Assembly: GCF_020510665.1 (NCBI RefSeq)
Contig: NZ_CP075187.1
Coordinates: 1,694,501 to 1,758,500, forward strand
Direction of reading: 5' to 3'
DNA from: Dechloromonas denitrificans
GTDB taxonomy: Bacteria > Pseudomonadota > Gammaproteobacteria > Burkholderiales > Rhodocyclaceae
Length of the DNA stretch: 64,000 bases
Position 1 is the first letter of the stretch. Every line of letters begins with the position of its first letter. The position numbers and the translations under genes are program-made. Below are positions 36,579 to 45,602 of this stretch, in pieces. The notes under the pieces are model-generated. The model did not search any database. It saw only the letters and a list, made by a program, of their open reading frames with translations, and was not told where the DNA came from.

Positions 36579-38060
36579 ATGTCCGAGATGATCGGTGTTT
36601 TTCATGTCAGCATCGGCGTGCTTGTTGCGCTGATCCTGGCCATCCTGCTCAGCTACTGGTATCTGCGCGATATCACCCAAAAGCGTCATACCGTTCTGCG
36701 CAACTTCCCGGTCATCGGGCATCTGCGGTTCTTTTTCGAGAGCCTGGGCGAGTATTTCAGGCAATATTTTTTCCTCGGCGACCGTGAGGAAATGCCCTTC
36801 AACCGGGCCACCCGGGCCTGGGTCTATCGTCTGGCCAAGAACGAAGGCGGCATCCTGGGTTTTGGTTCGACTTACGACATCAACCAGTCCGGGGCGCTGA
36901 TTTTCGTCAATGCCGCTTTCCCCGTGCTCGAAGCCGAACATCAGCCGACACCTGCGGTACTGATTGGTGACGGTTGGTGCGACAAGCCATTTTCAGCCCG
37001 CTCGCGGATCAACATCAGCGGCATGAGCTATGGCGCGATTTCCCGTCCGGCCGTCCAGGCCCTGTCGCACGGTGCGGCCATGGCGGGTTGTTACATGGAT
37101 ACGGGCGAGGGCGGCTTGAGTCCCTATCACCTTGAAGGTGGCTGCGATGTGATTTTTCAGATCGGCACGGCCAAGTACGGGGTGCGCGACAGCCAGGGCA
37201 AGCTCGACCCGGCCAAGCTGCGTGAAATGGCGGCACACGAAACGGTGCGTGCCTTTGAAATCAAGCTTTCGCAAGGCGCCAAGCCGGGCAAAGGCGGCGT
37301 CTTGCCGGCAGCCAAGGTTACCGAGGAAATTGCGCGAATCCGCGGCATTACCTTCGGCGTCGATTCGATCTCGCCGAATCGTCACCCGGAAACCGGGAAC
37401 ATGGATGAATTGCTCGACATGGTGGTCCAGGTACGAGAAATCACGGGCAAGCCGGTTGGTATCAAAACCGCGATTGGCGGCTGGCAATTCATGCATGAAC
37501 TGATCGAGGCAGTCCGTCGACGTGGCCTCTACTGTGCGCCGGACTTCCTGACCATCGATGGCGGCGAAGGCGGTTCAGGGGCTGCGCCGCAAGCGCTGGC
37601 CGATCACATGGCGCTGTCGATCAACGAAGCCTTGCCCCGTGTCGTCGATGCGCTGATCGAAAGCGGTTTGCGCGACCGGATCAAGGTGATTGCCTCCGGC
37701 AAACTGATCACCCCGGCCAAGGTTGCCTGGGCGCTGGCCTGTGGTGCCGATCTGGTCAATACGGCGCGCGGCTACATGTTTTCGCTCGGCTGCATCCAGG
37801 CCCTGCGTTGCCATCAGAACAGTTGCCCGACCGGGATCACGACGCACGACCCGCGTCTGCAGCGCGGCCTGGTGGTCGAGGACAAGGCCGAACGCGTGGC
37901 CGGCTACACGCGCAACATGAACAAGGAAATCGAAATGATCGCCCACGCTTGCGGCCTGAAGCATGCCGGGGAGTTCAAGCGGGAGCACGTGCGCATGGTT
38001 CAGCCCAACGGCCAGAGCATCTCACTCAATATGCTCTACCCGTACCCACCCATTCGTTGA
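36579..38060 (+). CDS. Membrane-anchored FMN-binding glutamate-synthase-like protein
   Basis: A 493-residue protein related to the FMN/Fe-S domain of the glutamate synthase large subunit (GltB C-terminal half). One N-terminal membrane helix is at about 7-27. The barrel contains ISGMSYGAISRPAVQALSHG, KPGKGGVLPAAKVT, TIDGGEGGSGAAPQ, SGKLITPAKVAWALA and the Cys-rich CIQALRCHQNSCPTG that can hold a 3Fe-4S cluster. The glutaminase domain and the small subunit are missing, so glutamate synthase activity is doubtful. It overlaps nnrDE tail-to-tail by 35 bases. Confidence 0.85.
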   Translation: MSEMIGVFHVSIGVLVALILAILLSYWYLRDITQKRHTVLRNFPVIGHLRFFFESLGEYFRQYFFLGDREEMPFNRATRAWVYRLAKNEGGILGFGSTYDINQSGALIFVNAAFPVLEAEHQPTPAVLIGDGWCDKPFSARSRINISGMSYGAISRPAVQALSHGAAMAGCYMDTGEGGLSPYHLEGGCDVIFQIGTAKYGVRDSQGKLDPAKLREMAAHETVRAFEIKLSQGAKPGKGGVLPAAKVTEEIARIRGITFGVDSISPNRHPETGNMDELLDMVVQVREITGKPVGIKTAIGGWQFMHELIEAVRRRGLYCAPDFLTIDGGEGGSGAAPQALADHMALSINEALPRVVDALIESGLRDRIKVIASGKLITPAKVAWALACGADLVNTARGYMFSLGCIQALRCHQNSCPTGITTHDPRLQRGLVVEDKAERVAGYTRNMNKEIEMIAHACGLKHAGEFKREHVRMVQPNGQSISLNMLYPYPPIR

Positions 38061-39519
38061 ACAACTGGCGGGCCGGCGCTATCGTTTCGCCGGCCGTCAT
38101 GCCGATCGGGCCGCAGCCCTGGGCGAGCAAGCGGTCGGCCGCCGCACCGTGCAGATGCACCCCGGCCAGCAAGGCTTCAAGCGCCGGCCAGCCCTGAGCG
38201 AGCAGGGCAACGATCAACCCGGTCAGCACATCACCCATGCCGGCGGTGGCCATGCCCGGATTGCCGGTGGAATTGATCCAGAAACGCCCGTCGACCGCAG
38301 CAATCACCGTGCCGCAGCCTTTCAGCGCCACGTGGCAGCGATAACGTTCGGCCAGATCACACGCGGCATCGAGGCGGGCAGCCTGCACCGCTTCGGTCGA
38401 ACAGGCCAGCAGACGGGCGGCTTCGGCGGGATGCGGGGTCAGGATTGCCGGGTTTGAACGGCTGGCCAGCGCCACCTGCAGATTGCCTTCGCGGGCGATC
38501 AGGTTGAGGGCATCGGCATCGAGGACCAGCGGTTGATCGAGGCTGATTGCCGCCTCCAGTAATTCGCCGGCCTGCAACGACATGCCCAGACCGGGGCCGC
38601 AGGCGAGGGCGGCCAGTTCGGTGAGCAACAGGTCCTTGCCCGTACGCAGCATCAATTCCGGCTGCTGGAGATCGCAGGCGGGAGCCGCGCTGTCGAGCAG
38701 GCCGAGATAGACGCGTCCGGCCCCCAGCTTGAGCGCAGCACGTCCGCTCAACAAGGCCGCACCGACCATCGAATGAGCACCGCCGAGTATCCCTGCGCTG
38801 CCGAAATTGCCTTTGTGACTGTCTTTCCGGCGAGGCTTCAGACTGTCGGCGAAGTGCGTCCGGTCCAGTTGCCAGGCGGTTGGTGGGAAATTGATCGACG
38901 GATCGATGCCGATAGTCGCCACCCGGACTTCCCCGCAATGATCCGGCCCTGCTGCGGTCAACAAGCCCGCTTTGCCCGAAATGAAGGTGATCGTCTGCGT
39001 GGCCTCGATGGCCGGCTCGAAGACCTGGCCGGTATCGGCATTCAGCCCGGAGGGACAATCGAGTGCCAGCACGGGGCAGTTATCCCGTTGCCGCAGGCGA
39101 TTGGTCGCTTCGATCAGTTCCGCGTATCTGCCGCTGGCTGGCCGGCTCAGGCCGATGCCGAACAGGCCATCGACAATCAGTCCCCAGCGCTGTTGTTCGG
39201 GGATATGTTCAAGCCATGTGCCGCCGGCCGAACTGAAGCGTTCAAAAGCGGCAGCGGCATCGTCCGGCAAACTGCTGGCTTGTCCGGAGAAAACCAGATA
39301 CACGCTCAAGAAACGCTGACGCAACAGCCGCGCCACTTCGAAGGCATCGCCGCCATTGTTGCCCGGGCCGGCCAGCACCAGCACCGGCAGTCCATTGTCG
39401 CTGACCAGTTCGTTCGCCCAGTCGGCAGCGGCTGCGCCGGCTCGCTGCATCAGCGGTTCGTCGCGATGGCGGGATTCGATTTGACGCAGGGTGCTGCTCA
39501 GGTAAAGGGCTGTATTCAT
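38026..39519 (-). CDS. nnrD/nnrE: Bifunctional NAD(P)H-hydrate epimerase / ADP-dependent dehydratase
   Basis: 497 residues. The N-terminal YjeF_N epimerase domain (about 1-210, with LAGPGNNGGDAFEVARLL) is followed by the ribokinase-like dehydratase domain (FGSAGILGGAHSMVGAALL, ACGPGLG, ILTPHPAEAARLL, TGNPGMATAGMGDVLTG). It repairs hydrated NADH and NADPH. ATG 39528 is an alternative start. It follows NnrS after 46 bases on the same strand and may be the last gene of that transcript. Confidence 0.93.
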   Translation of the reverse strand: MNTALYLSSTLRQIESRHRDEPLMQRAGAAAADWANELVSDNGLPVLVLAGPGNNGGDAFEVARLLRQRFLSVYLVFSGQASSLPDDAAAAFERFSSAGGTWLEHIPEQQRWGLIVDGLFGIGLSRPASGRYAELIEATNRLRQRDNCPVLALDCPSGLNADTGQVFEPAIEATQTITFISGKAGLLTAAGPDHCGEVRVATIGIDPSINFPPTAWQLDRTHFADSLKPRRKDSHKGNFGSAGILGGAHSMVGAALLSGRAALKLGAGRVYLGLLDSAAPACDLQQPELMLRTGKDLLLTELAALACGPGLGMSLQAGELLEAAISLDQPLVLDADALNLIAREGNLQVALASRSNPAILTPHPAEAARLLACSTEAVQAARLDAACDLAERYRCHVALKGCGTVIAAVDGRFWINSTGNPGMATAGMGDVLTGLIVALLAQGWPALEALLAGVHLHGAAADRLLAQGCGPIGMTAGETIAPARQLFNEWVGTGRAY

Positions 39520-39565
39520 GGATTTCATTCTAGCCGAAATGAATCGGCAGGATTTTGCGCCAGCC

Positions 39566-40816
39566 CTATTTCACTGCTTCATCACAGCCCTGGCCGCCGT
39601 CGGGGCGAGGCCCGGCCAGCACCTTCCACGCGTAAGTCAGATAAAGCAGCCAGCCGCCCAGCCAGCTCACGCCGGCCAGCAGGATGAGCAAGGGATAGGC
39701 GGCGGAAAAAGCCGGCAGACCGGCGCTACCGCGAATCAGCGCCGCGCTGAGCAGCAAGCCGGCTGAAATCAACAGCCAACGGCGCTGATCCAGCCGGTAT
39801 CCGCTGTGCAGACGACCGGCAACGGCCATCACGATGAGGATCGAGAGGCTGAGCGCACCGGCCAGCAGCAGGTGATGACCGGCGCTGATCAGGTTGTGGC
39901 CGTTGAGCAGGCCGAGTCCTATCGTGGCGTAGCCGAGTGCCATGCAGCCATAAACCAGGTAGGGAATCAGCACCCAGCGTTGCAACAGGGCGCGGCCGAC
40001 GTGCCAGTCGTTGAGCAGGTTGAATATGCCGGCCGCTGCGGCCAGCGCCAGCCAGCCGCTGGCGTGGCTGCCGGGGAGCAGAAATTCGGTAACGCTGTAG
40101 GCAGCAATGCTGAAAATGACCAGGTTGCGGCGGGGCGGACGGGCCAGATAAGGCGCCGCCATGCCGCCCTGGGCTTCGAGTACGTCATTGACCAGGCGCA
40201 TCGAGATACGCGACAGCGCGACCACGATCAGGATCATCATCAAGCCAATGCCCAGGCGCAACCAGGCCAGCGCATCCGCCTGACGGAAAAGGGCAACATA
40301 GAAGCCGCCATGCACGACGATCAAGCCAAGCAAGGCGTGGAAAAAGGCAAGGTGGCGGCGATTCGGGGCGCGCCACAGCGGGCCGCTCAAGCGAGCGGTC
40401 AGCAGGGCCAGGAAACCCAGGTCGAAGATTGCGGCCGGCATCACGCCGACCCAGCCGGCCAGCAGATAAGCCAGGCGGCCACCAAACCACAGCGCGAGCA
40501 ACTGGCGAACGGTGTTCGGGCGGACCGGGGCCGTCCCGGTAAACTCGATGATGGCGGTGAGCAGAAAGCCGGCAATCGATGCACCGGCAAAGCCGAAGAT
40601 CAGTTCGTGGGCATGCCAGACGATGGCGCCCCCCGGCAAGTCGGGCAGCGGTAACAGGCCGCCCAGCACACCCAGCCAGTAGCTCATGGCGAGCAGGGCG
40701 GAGAGCGCGGTAAGCAGGAAGAACGGGCGGAACGGACAGCACCAGAGGGCGGCCAGCGGGGCGGTTTCGCCGCTCGCTCCGGTCGACCGCGAAAAATGGC
40801 CAAAATTGAATTTCAT
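39566..40816 (-). CDS. nnrS: NnrS family heme-copper membrane protein
   Basis: A 416-residue NnrS with about 12 hydrophobic helices. Family motifs are LWCCPFRPFFLLTAL near the N-terminus, the IVWHAHELIFGFAGASIAGFLLTAI segment (histidines likely bind heme), FHALLGLIVVHGG and GHNLISAGHHLLLAGALS. NnrS proteins bind heme and copper and protect against nitrosative stress in denitrifiers. The start overlaps the stop of the ABC ATPase gene (ATGA), so NnrS is translationally coupled to the transporter. Confidence 0.9.
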   Translation of the reverse strand: MKFNFGHFSRSTGASGETAPLAALWCCPFRPFFLLTALSALLAMSYWLGVLGGLLPLPDLPGGAIVWHAHELIFGFAGASIAGFLLTAIIEFTGTAPVRPNTVRQLLALWFGGRLAYLLAGWVGVMPAAIFDLGFLALLTARLSGPLWRAPNRRHLAFFHALLGLIVVHGGFYVALFRQADALAWLRLGIGLMMILIVVALSRISMRLVNDVLEAQGGMAAPYLARPPRRNLVIFSIAAYSVTEFLLPGSHASGWLALAAAAGIFNLLNDWHVGRALLQRWVLIPYLVYGCMALGYATIGLGLLNGHNLISAGHHLLLAGALSLSILIVMAVAGRLHSGYRLDQRRWLLISAGLLLSAALIRGSAGLPAFSAAYPLLILLAGVSWLGGWLLYLTYAWKVLAGPRPDGGQGCDEAVK

Positions 40817-41571
40817 TTTCGCGCCACCAGAGAAAAGGCAGCACGGACATCCGGCCACTGGATGAACTCGGCGGTATGGGCGAAGACCCAGCTTTCATCA
40901 CGCTCGGTGACCGGCGTTTCAAGAAGGTGTTCGGCCACGATGGCACCCGGCGAGCCGGTCATGATCAAGATCCGGTCGGCCAGACGAATCGCTTCCATCA
41001 GGTCGTGAGTAATCATCAGTACGGCGCTGGCATGCGCTGCGCGCTCCCTGGCCAGCAGCTCGTAGAGCTCGCTTTTCAGGCCGATGTCGAGTGCTGAAAA
41101 TGCCTCGTCAAGCAATAGCAGATCGGGCTGGACAGCAAAGGCCCGGGCCAGGGCCGCCCGACTTTGCATGCCGCCGGAAAGCGCACCGGGAAACTTGTCG
41201 AGATCATCTTCATTCAGCCCCATGCTCAAGGCCAGTTGCCGCGCCCGGCTTGTTCGCTCGGGTCGTGCGATGCCTTGGGCCTTGAGGCCGAGGGCGATGT
41301 TTTCCAGCGTCTGTTTCCAGGGCAGCAGGCGTGGTTGCTGGAACATCATCGCCGGCCGTGAAAAACCGTTGTCGATCCGGCCTTCCCAGGGAGCCAGCAG
41401 ACCGGCAGCCAGGTTGAGCAAGGTTGTCTTGCCGCAACCTGACGGGCCGACCAGGGCAACGGCTTCGCCAGCATGAACGGTCAGATTGATGTTGTCGAGG
41501 ACGCGCTGGTAACCGAAGCGATGATTCAGCGCCGAAATGCTTAATTGCTTGATGATGCCAACTCCCGCCAC
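40813..41571 (-). CDS. ABC transporter ATPase (nitrate/sulfonate/taurine type)
   Basis: About 252 residues from the GTG at 41571. Walker A is GPSGCGKTTLL, the Q-loop is FQQPRLLPWKQ, the signature is LSGGMQSRAALARA, Walker B is LLLLDEAFSALD and the switch is MITHDLMEA. It belongs to the TauB/SsuB/NrtD group. The frame is open further upstream, but that part lies inside the permease gene. GTG 41571 is the nearest plausible start and gives a 31-base overlap. The exact start is uncertain. Confidence 0.88.
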   Translation of the reverse strand: MAGVGIIKQLSISALNHRFGYQRVLDNINLTVHAGEAVALVGPSGCGKTTLLNLAAGLLAPWEGRIDNGFSRPAMMFQQPRLLPWKQTLENIALGLKAQGIARPERTSRARQLALSMGLNEDDLDKFPGALSGGMQSRAALARAFAVQPDLLLLDEAFSALDIGLKSELYELLARERAAHASAVLMITHDLMEAIRLADRILIMTGSPGAIVAEHLLETPVTERDESWVFAHTAEFIQWPDVRAAFSLVARK

Positions 41572-42356
41572 GACTCGACCTTGCGCTTGACCGGTTCGAG
41601 CAACAGATATTCGATGGCCAGCAAGGTGCCGACCAGCGCCACGATCCAGGCCATCGACGCCGCCGTGTCGAGATGGCTGCGTGATACGGCGAGCGCCGCA
41701 CCGATGCCGTCCTCGGTGGACAGCAATTCGGCCATCACGACAATTTTCCACGACATGCCGAGCGCCGCGATCCAGGCCGGGAAAAGATAGGAAACAACGT
41801 GCGGCAGATAAATGTCGGTCAGCTTCATCCAGGTCGACAGCCCGAACATCCGGGCCAGCTCCTTCAACTGGCCATCCAGCGTGCGCGTGCCTTGCATCGC
41901 ACCAACAAAGATGATCGGGAAGCAGGCGATGAAGACGGTGAAGATCGGCGTACCGTCGCCCGCCCCGAACCAGAGCAGCGCCAGGATCAGCCAGGCGATC
42001 GGCGGCATGCCGACTAGTACGGTGATAATCGGGCGTGACATCATCGACGCCGTCATCGAAACCCCGGCAGCAAGCCCGAGCAGGCTGCCGACCACGACCG
42101 AAAGCCCGAAACCGGCCAGCGCCCGGCGTGCCGTGATGCCGATTTCAGTCCACGCACGACCATCGTTCAACAAGCCGCCTAGCGTGCTCAAGGCTTCGAG
42201 CGGGGTCGGCAGGATCAGCGGGCCGAAGGCCTCCGCGGTCAACGTCCAGACCGCCATGAAAATGCACAAGCTGGCCAGCGAGCCCCAGCCGCTCCACAGG
42301 TAGTGGCCGGTGGCGGCCAGCCACGCGCCGATTGCTTTACGTCCGGCTTGACTCAT
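41541..42356 (-). CDS. ABC transporter permease (TauC/SsuC type)
   Basis: A 271-residue inner-membrane permease with six hydrophobic helices. The cytoplasmic coupling (EAA) loop is visible as LDGQLKELARMFGLSTWMKLTDIYLPHVVSYLFPAWI. This is the subclass that imports nitrate, sulfonate or thiamine-precursor type ligands rather than ferric siderophores. Its start overlaps the binding-protein stop (ATGA). Confidence 0.88.
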   Translation of the reverse strand: MSQAGRKAIGAWLAATGHYLWSGWGSLASLCIFMAVWTLTAEAFGPLILPTPLEALSTLGGLLNDGRAWTEIGITARRALAGFGLSVVVGSLLGLAAGVSMTASMMSRPIITVLVGMPPIAWLILALLWFGAGDGTPIFTVFIACFPIIFVGAMQGTRTLDGQLKELARMFGLSTWMKLTDIYLPHVVSYLFPAWIAALGMSWKIVVMAELLSTEDGIGAALAVSRSHLDTAASMAWIVALVGTLLAIEYLLLEPVKRKVESWRELASSSN

Positions 42357-43345
42357 CGGGCGTAGAAAGCGTCATCCGGCATTTTGCCGCCGACCAGGGC
42401 CGGGTTCCGGGCATGCAACTGGCCGAGAAAAAATTCGAGTTCCGGCCTGGCTTGCGCCGTCGTCACATGTCGCGTCTGGCTGACGGCCATGGCATCGGCC
42501 ACCGCCTCAGGACTGAGCAGGTCGATCCGCTTGGCGACCATTTCGCCGCATTTGAGGGAATTTTTCTGACACCAGAGCAGCGACTGTTCGTAAGCCGCCA
42601 TGATCTTCGCCTGCAGCGCCTCGTCTTTCAGGGCCTTGCCGATGACCGCAATACCGGCTTGCGGAATGCGGGTTTCGCGCTTGAACAGGCGGCCCCATTC
42701 CTGTTGCAGGTCGACGCTGCGATGCAGTTCGGGCGCAATCAGGCTGACCGGGAAGGACCGGGTCTTGCGCAGCGCCATCGATACGGCCGGCTCGGCCAGC
42801 AGGGCGTGGTCAACGCGTCGGCTGACCAGCAATTGCATGGCGTCGAGCGGCGAGCCGACATAACGCAGCTTGAAATCTTTCTTGGCATCGAGTCCCTGCT
42901 TTTCGGCAATCAGTTCAAAAACGATGTCCGGCATGTCGGCGCGGAAAGGCATGGCGATTTCCTTGCCCTTGAAATCACTCAGCGTCTTTGCCGTCTTGTC
43001 ACGCGAAACCATCCACAAAACGCCCCAGGTCGAGATGTTGAGCAACTTGAGCCCGACACCGCGGTTATACAGATTGGCAGCGACATTGCTTGGCATTGCC
43101 ACGAAATCCGCCTTGCCGCCGAGTACCAGCACACGCAGTTGATCCGGATCTTTCCAGGTCTGGAATTCGACGTGATCGGCGATATCTTTCAAGGCGCCGC
43201 TGTCGATCATGTGAATCAGCGGCGTCGAGACCGCTGCCGGCGGGCCTGACAGAACCAGCTTGGGCAGGCGCTCGGCCTGGGCCGGTGCCAGGCCGAGCCA
43301 GCTGAGAAGGGCGAGGGCGGTAAAGCGGGCAAAGCAGGATTTCAC
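42353..43345 (-). CDS. ABC transporter substrate-binding protein (NMT1/TauA type)
   Basis: A 330-residue periplasmic protein. A signal peptide of about 24 residues ends at APAQA. The fold matches the NMT1/SsuA/TauA group (LRVLVLGGKADFVAMPSNVAANLYNRG, GKEIAMPFRADMPDIVFELIAEKQGLD, AMQLLVSRRVDHALLAEP). The ligand cannot be read from the sequence. It lies 20 bases after the TonB receptor, so receptor and transporter probably handle the same compound across the two membranes. Confidence 0.85.
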   Translation of the reverse strand: MKSCFARFTALALLSWLGLAPAQAERLPKLVLSGPPAAVSTPLIHMIDSGALKDIADHVEFQTWKDPDQLRVLVLGGKADFVAMPSNVAANLYNRGVGLKLLNISTWGVLWMVSRDKTAKTLSDFKGKEIAMPFRADMPDIVFELIAEKQGLDAKKDFKLRYVGSPLDAMQLLVSRRVDHALLAEPAVSMALRKTRSFPVSLIAPELHRSVDLQQEWGRLFKRETRIPQAGIAVIGKALKDEALQAKIMAAYEQSLLWCQKNSLKCGEMVAKRIDLLSPEAVADAMAVSQTRHVTTAQARPELEFFLGQLHARNPALVGGKMPDDAFYAR

Positions 43346-43365
43346 AGGCAGGGTCTCGAAAAGGA

Positions 43366-45423
43366 TTAAAAACTACCGCGCCAGGCAAGCTGGACGCTAC
43401 GGCCCGGTGCCTTGATTTCAGCGCCGGAAACACCTTCGGTCAGGTGCTCATGGTAAATCTTGTCAGCCAGGTTCCTGACCGCAAAACGCAGGCTCTGATT
43501 CTTGGCAAATTGCCAGCTGGCACCCAGGTCGGCCGTAACGAAACCGGCGGTTGCGTTTTCGGCACCGCGCGTGAATTGCGTCGCCACCCGGTCCTGGCGG
43601 TCGACCAGACGCAGCGTGAAGTCGGCCTTCACGCCAGGCATGACGCGCCCCATCCAGCCGAGCGACACTTCATCGGCCGGCATCTGGAACAAGGGTTCGT
43701 TGAGATCGTCGTTTTCGCCACGAATACGCGAGTAGCCAGCGCTCAACCACTGACCGGCGACAAACTGCCAGCGGGCGTGCGCTTCGATACCGTAAAGCGT
43801 GGCGCTGCCGAGATTGACCGTTTTTTTGCAGTTGCCGGCATTTGGCGCACCGCATGCGGCCGTAGCGGCTGCACCGCTCAGAATCTGGCCGGTCATGTAG
43901 TTGTCGATCTGGTTGTAAAAGGCCGAAATGCCATAGTCGACCGTGGTATTCGCGCCTTTGATGCCAATCTCGAACTGGTCGGCCTTTTCGGCCTCGACTT
44001 CAGGGCTGCCGGCATAGAAATAGCCATCGCCGCGCAGGCCGGACTCGTAACGCTCACGCATCCCCGGTGCCCGGAAAGCGCGGGCGTAATTGGCGTAGGG
44101 GCGGAACAGCGGGGCGACTTCGTAAATGGCGCCAAAGCTGCCTGAAACGGCGCTGTCCGAGCCGTCGAGACCGGTCGTCCGGGCACCGTTGCCCATGCTG
44201 GCGGCCTCGCTCTTGACCGTGTCGTAGCGCAACCCGGCCAGCAGGTTGAGCCGGCCGAAGCGCATGTCGTCCTGGACGTAAAAGCCGAGCGCCCTGATCT
44301 TGGCATCCTGGAAAGGATTGTTGGCATTCAGCGTGGTGAAGGGCGCCGCACTGGCCATCTTGCGATCCGGATTGCCGCTCATTTCCCAGGCATTGACGCC
44401 AAAGGACAGCAGGTGCTGCGGATGAACCAGCCAATCGGCCTTGGCATCGAAACCGTTGGTTTCGAAAGTGACCCGGTTGGTGACGATGTCGCGATTCAGA
44501 TTGTTGGCCCAGGAATTGATGTTGCGCTCCATTTCCTGCCGATAGACGCGGAGATCCAGATTGACCGGCGCTTCGCCTGTGCCCTGGCGGTTGTAGCCGA
44601 TCTCAAGCAGGCGGCGCTCCTGTTCCGGCGAATGCACGGTGGTGCTGCCGACTAGCGGGCTGGCATGCGGCTTGGTCGAACCGGCGTACCAGACGTCTTC
44701 ATCCTTGTGCATTTGGGCTGAAATACGCAATTGCTGCCGGGCATCGATCCGGAAACGGTACTGGCTGATCAAGGCATCCGAGTCATAGCCGGTGCGGGCA
44801 ACCTTGCCCTCCGGCGATTTGTAATCATCGATCCTGGCCAGCGAAGCGCCGAGCATCAACGCATGATCACCGGCACTGGCGTTGAGTACGGCCGTACCGC
44901 GCATACCCTGGCTGGCGCTGTCGAAACTGACACCGGTTTCCAGTCCGAAACCGGGAACAAACCGGGCTTGCGGCAGCAGGACGTTAATCGCGCCACCGAG
45001 CGCCCCGGTGCCATAGAGGACCGAAGCACCGCCCTTGATCACTTCAATCCGTTCAGCCAGACCGAGTGTCATGAACGAAGCAATCGCGCCGGCCGGCTGG
45101 GCCGAATTGAAGCGCATGCCATCGACCAGCAAGACGGTGCTTTCCTTGCCGAGGCCGCGAATCACCGGATTCTGCCCCTGGGCGCTATCGTTCGAAATGG
45201 CGATGCCGGGCTCTCCGCGCAAGGCATCGCCGACATTGGCCGCACCGCGCCGGGCAATTTCATCGCGGTCGAGCGTGGTGGTCGATAGCGGCGTATCGAG
45301 ATCGTTGGCGGCATAACCCTTGGCGGTGACATTGACAGCAGAAAGTGTGCTTTCCTGGGCGTTGACCGTGGAAAAGGCAACAAGCAGGGCAATCGTGACG
45401 GTACTAAGGCGAGGCAAGTCCAT
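43366..45423 (-). CDS. TonB-dependent outer-membrane receptor (first gene of the ABC-NnrS operon)
   Basis: 685 residues. A signal peptide (about 1-22, ending VNAQ) precedes a plug domain with DALRGEPGIAISNDSAQGQNPVIRGLGKESTVLLVDGMR and IEVIKGGASVLYGTGALGGAINVLLPQ. A 22-strand barrel follows, ending in aromatic F (VQLAWRGSF). The plug wording resembles OprC/NosA-type copper and heme receptors, but the ligand is unknown. A GGAG ribosome-binding site is present. A Fur-like box lies 82 bases upstream. Downstream, TauABC-type transporter genes and nnrS form the rest of the operon. Confidence 0.92.
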   Translation of the reverse strand: MDLPRLSTVTIALLVAFSTVNAQESTLSAVNVTAKGYAANDLDTPLSTTTLDRDEIARRGAANVGDALRGEPGIAISNDSAQGQNPVIRGLGKESTVLLVDGMRFNSAQPAGAIASFMTLGLAERIEVIKGGASVLYGTGALGGAINVLLPQARFVPGFGLETGVSFDSASQGMRGTAVLNASAGDHALMLGASLARIDDYKSPEGKVARTGYDSDALISQYRFRIDARQQLRISAQMHKDEDVWYAGSTKPHASPLVGSTTVHSPEQERRLLEIGYNRQGTGEAPVNLDLRVYRQEMERNINSWANNLNRDIVTNRVTFETNGFDAKADWLVHPQHLLSFGVNAWEMSGNPDRKMASAAPFTTLNANNPFQDAKIRALGFYVQDDMRFGRLNLLAGLRYDTVKSEAASMGNGARTTGLDGSDSAVSGSFGAIYEVAPLFRPYANYARAFRAPGMRERYESGLRGDGYFYAGSPEVEAEKADQFEIGIKGANTTVDYGISAFYNQIDNYMTGQILSGAAATAACGAPNAGNCKKTVNLGSATLYGIEAHARWQFVAGQWLSAGYSRIRGENDDLNEPLFQMPADEVSLGWMGRVMPGVKADFTLRLVDRQDRVATQFTRGAENATAGFVTADLGASWQFAKNQSLRFAVRNLADKIYHEHLTEGVSGAEIKAPGRSVQLAWRGSF

Positions 45424-45504
45424 GAACAGCTCCAGTGAATGCGGCTGGCTGGCGTAGGCTGGCTTGCCTGATCATTAATCAGAAAACGCTAACACTTTAC
45501 CAAA

Positions 45505-45519
45505 TGAGAATGATTGTTA
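45505..45519. promoter_or_regulatory. Fur-like box upstream of the ABC-NnrS operon receptor
   Basis: TGAGAATGATTGTTA matches the 7-1-7 Fur model TGATAAT-N-ATTATCA at 11 of 14 positions. It is 82 bases upstream of the receptor start, with TTAACA and TAAAGT flanking it as weak promoter hexamers. Confidence 0.6.
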
Positions 45520-45550
45520 ATTTGATTGATGTCATTTTTGTCGTCCAAAG

Positions 45551-45586
45551 TAAAACGCCCGGAGGCGACAGATCGCATCCGGGCGT
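45551..45586 (-). terminator. Terminator after the rpsD2-hemP-receptor operon
   Basis: On the minus strand ACGCCCGGA (45586-45578) pairs with TCCGGGCGT (45563-45555) and runs into TTTTA. It is 17 bases past the stop of the receptor at 45603. Confidence 0.85.
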
Positions 45587-45602
45587 ACTGAGTTGTCCGG
45601 CT

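Noticed and set aside
36525..36941. N-terminal extension of nadC
   Set aside because: The extra codons lie antisense to the glutamate-synthase-like gene, and NadC has its normal start at 36524.
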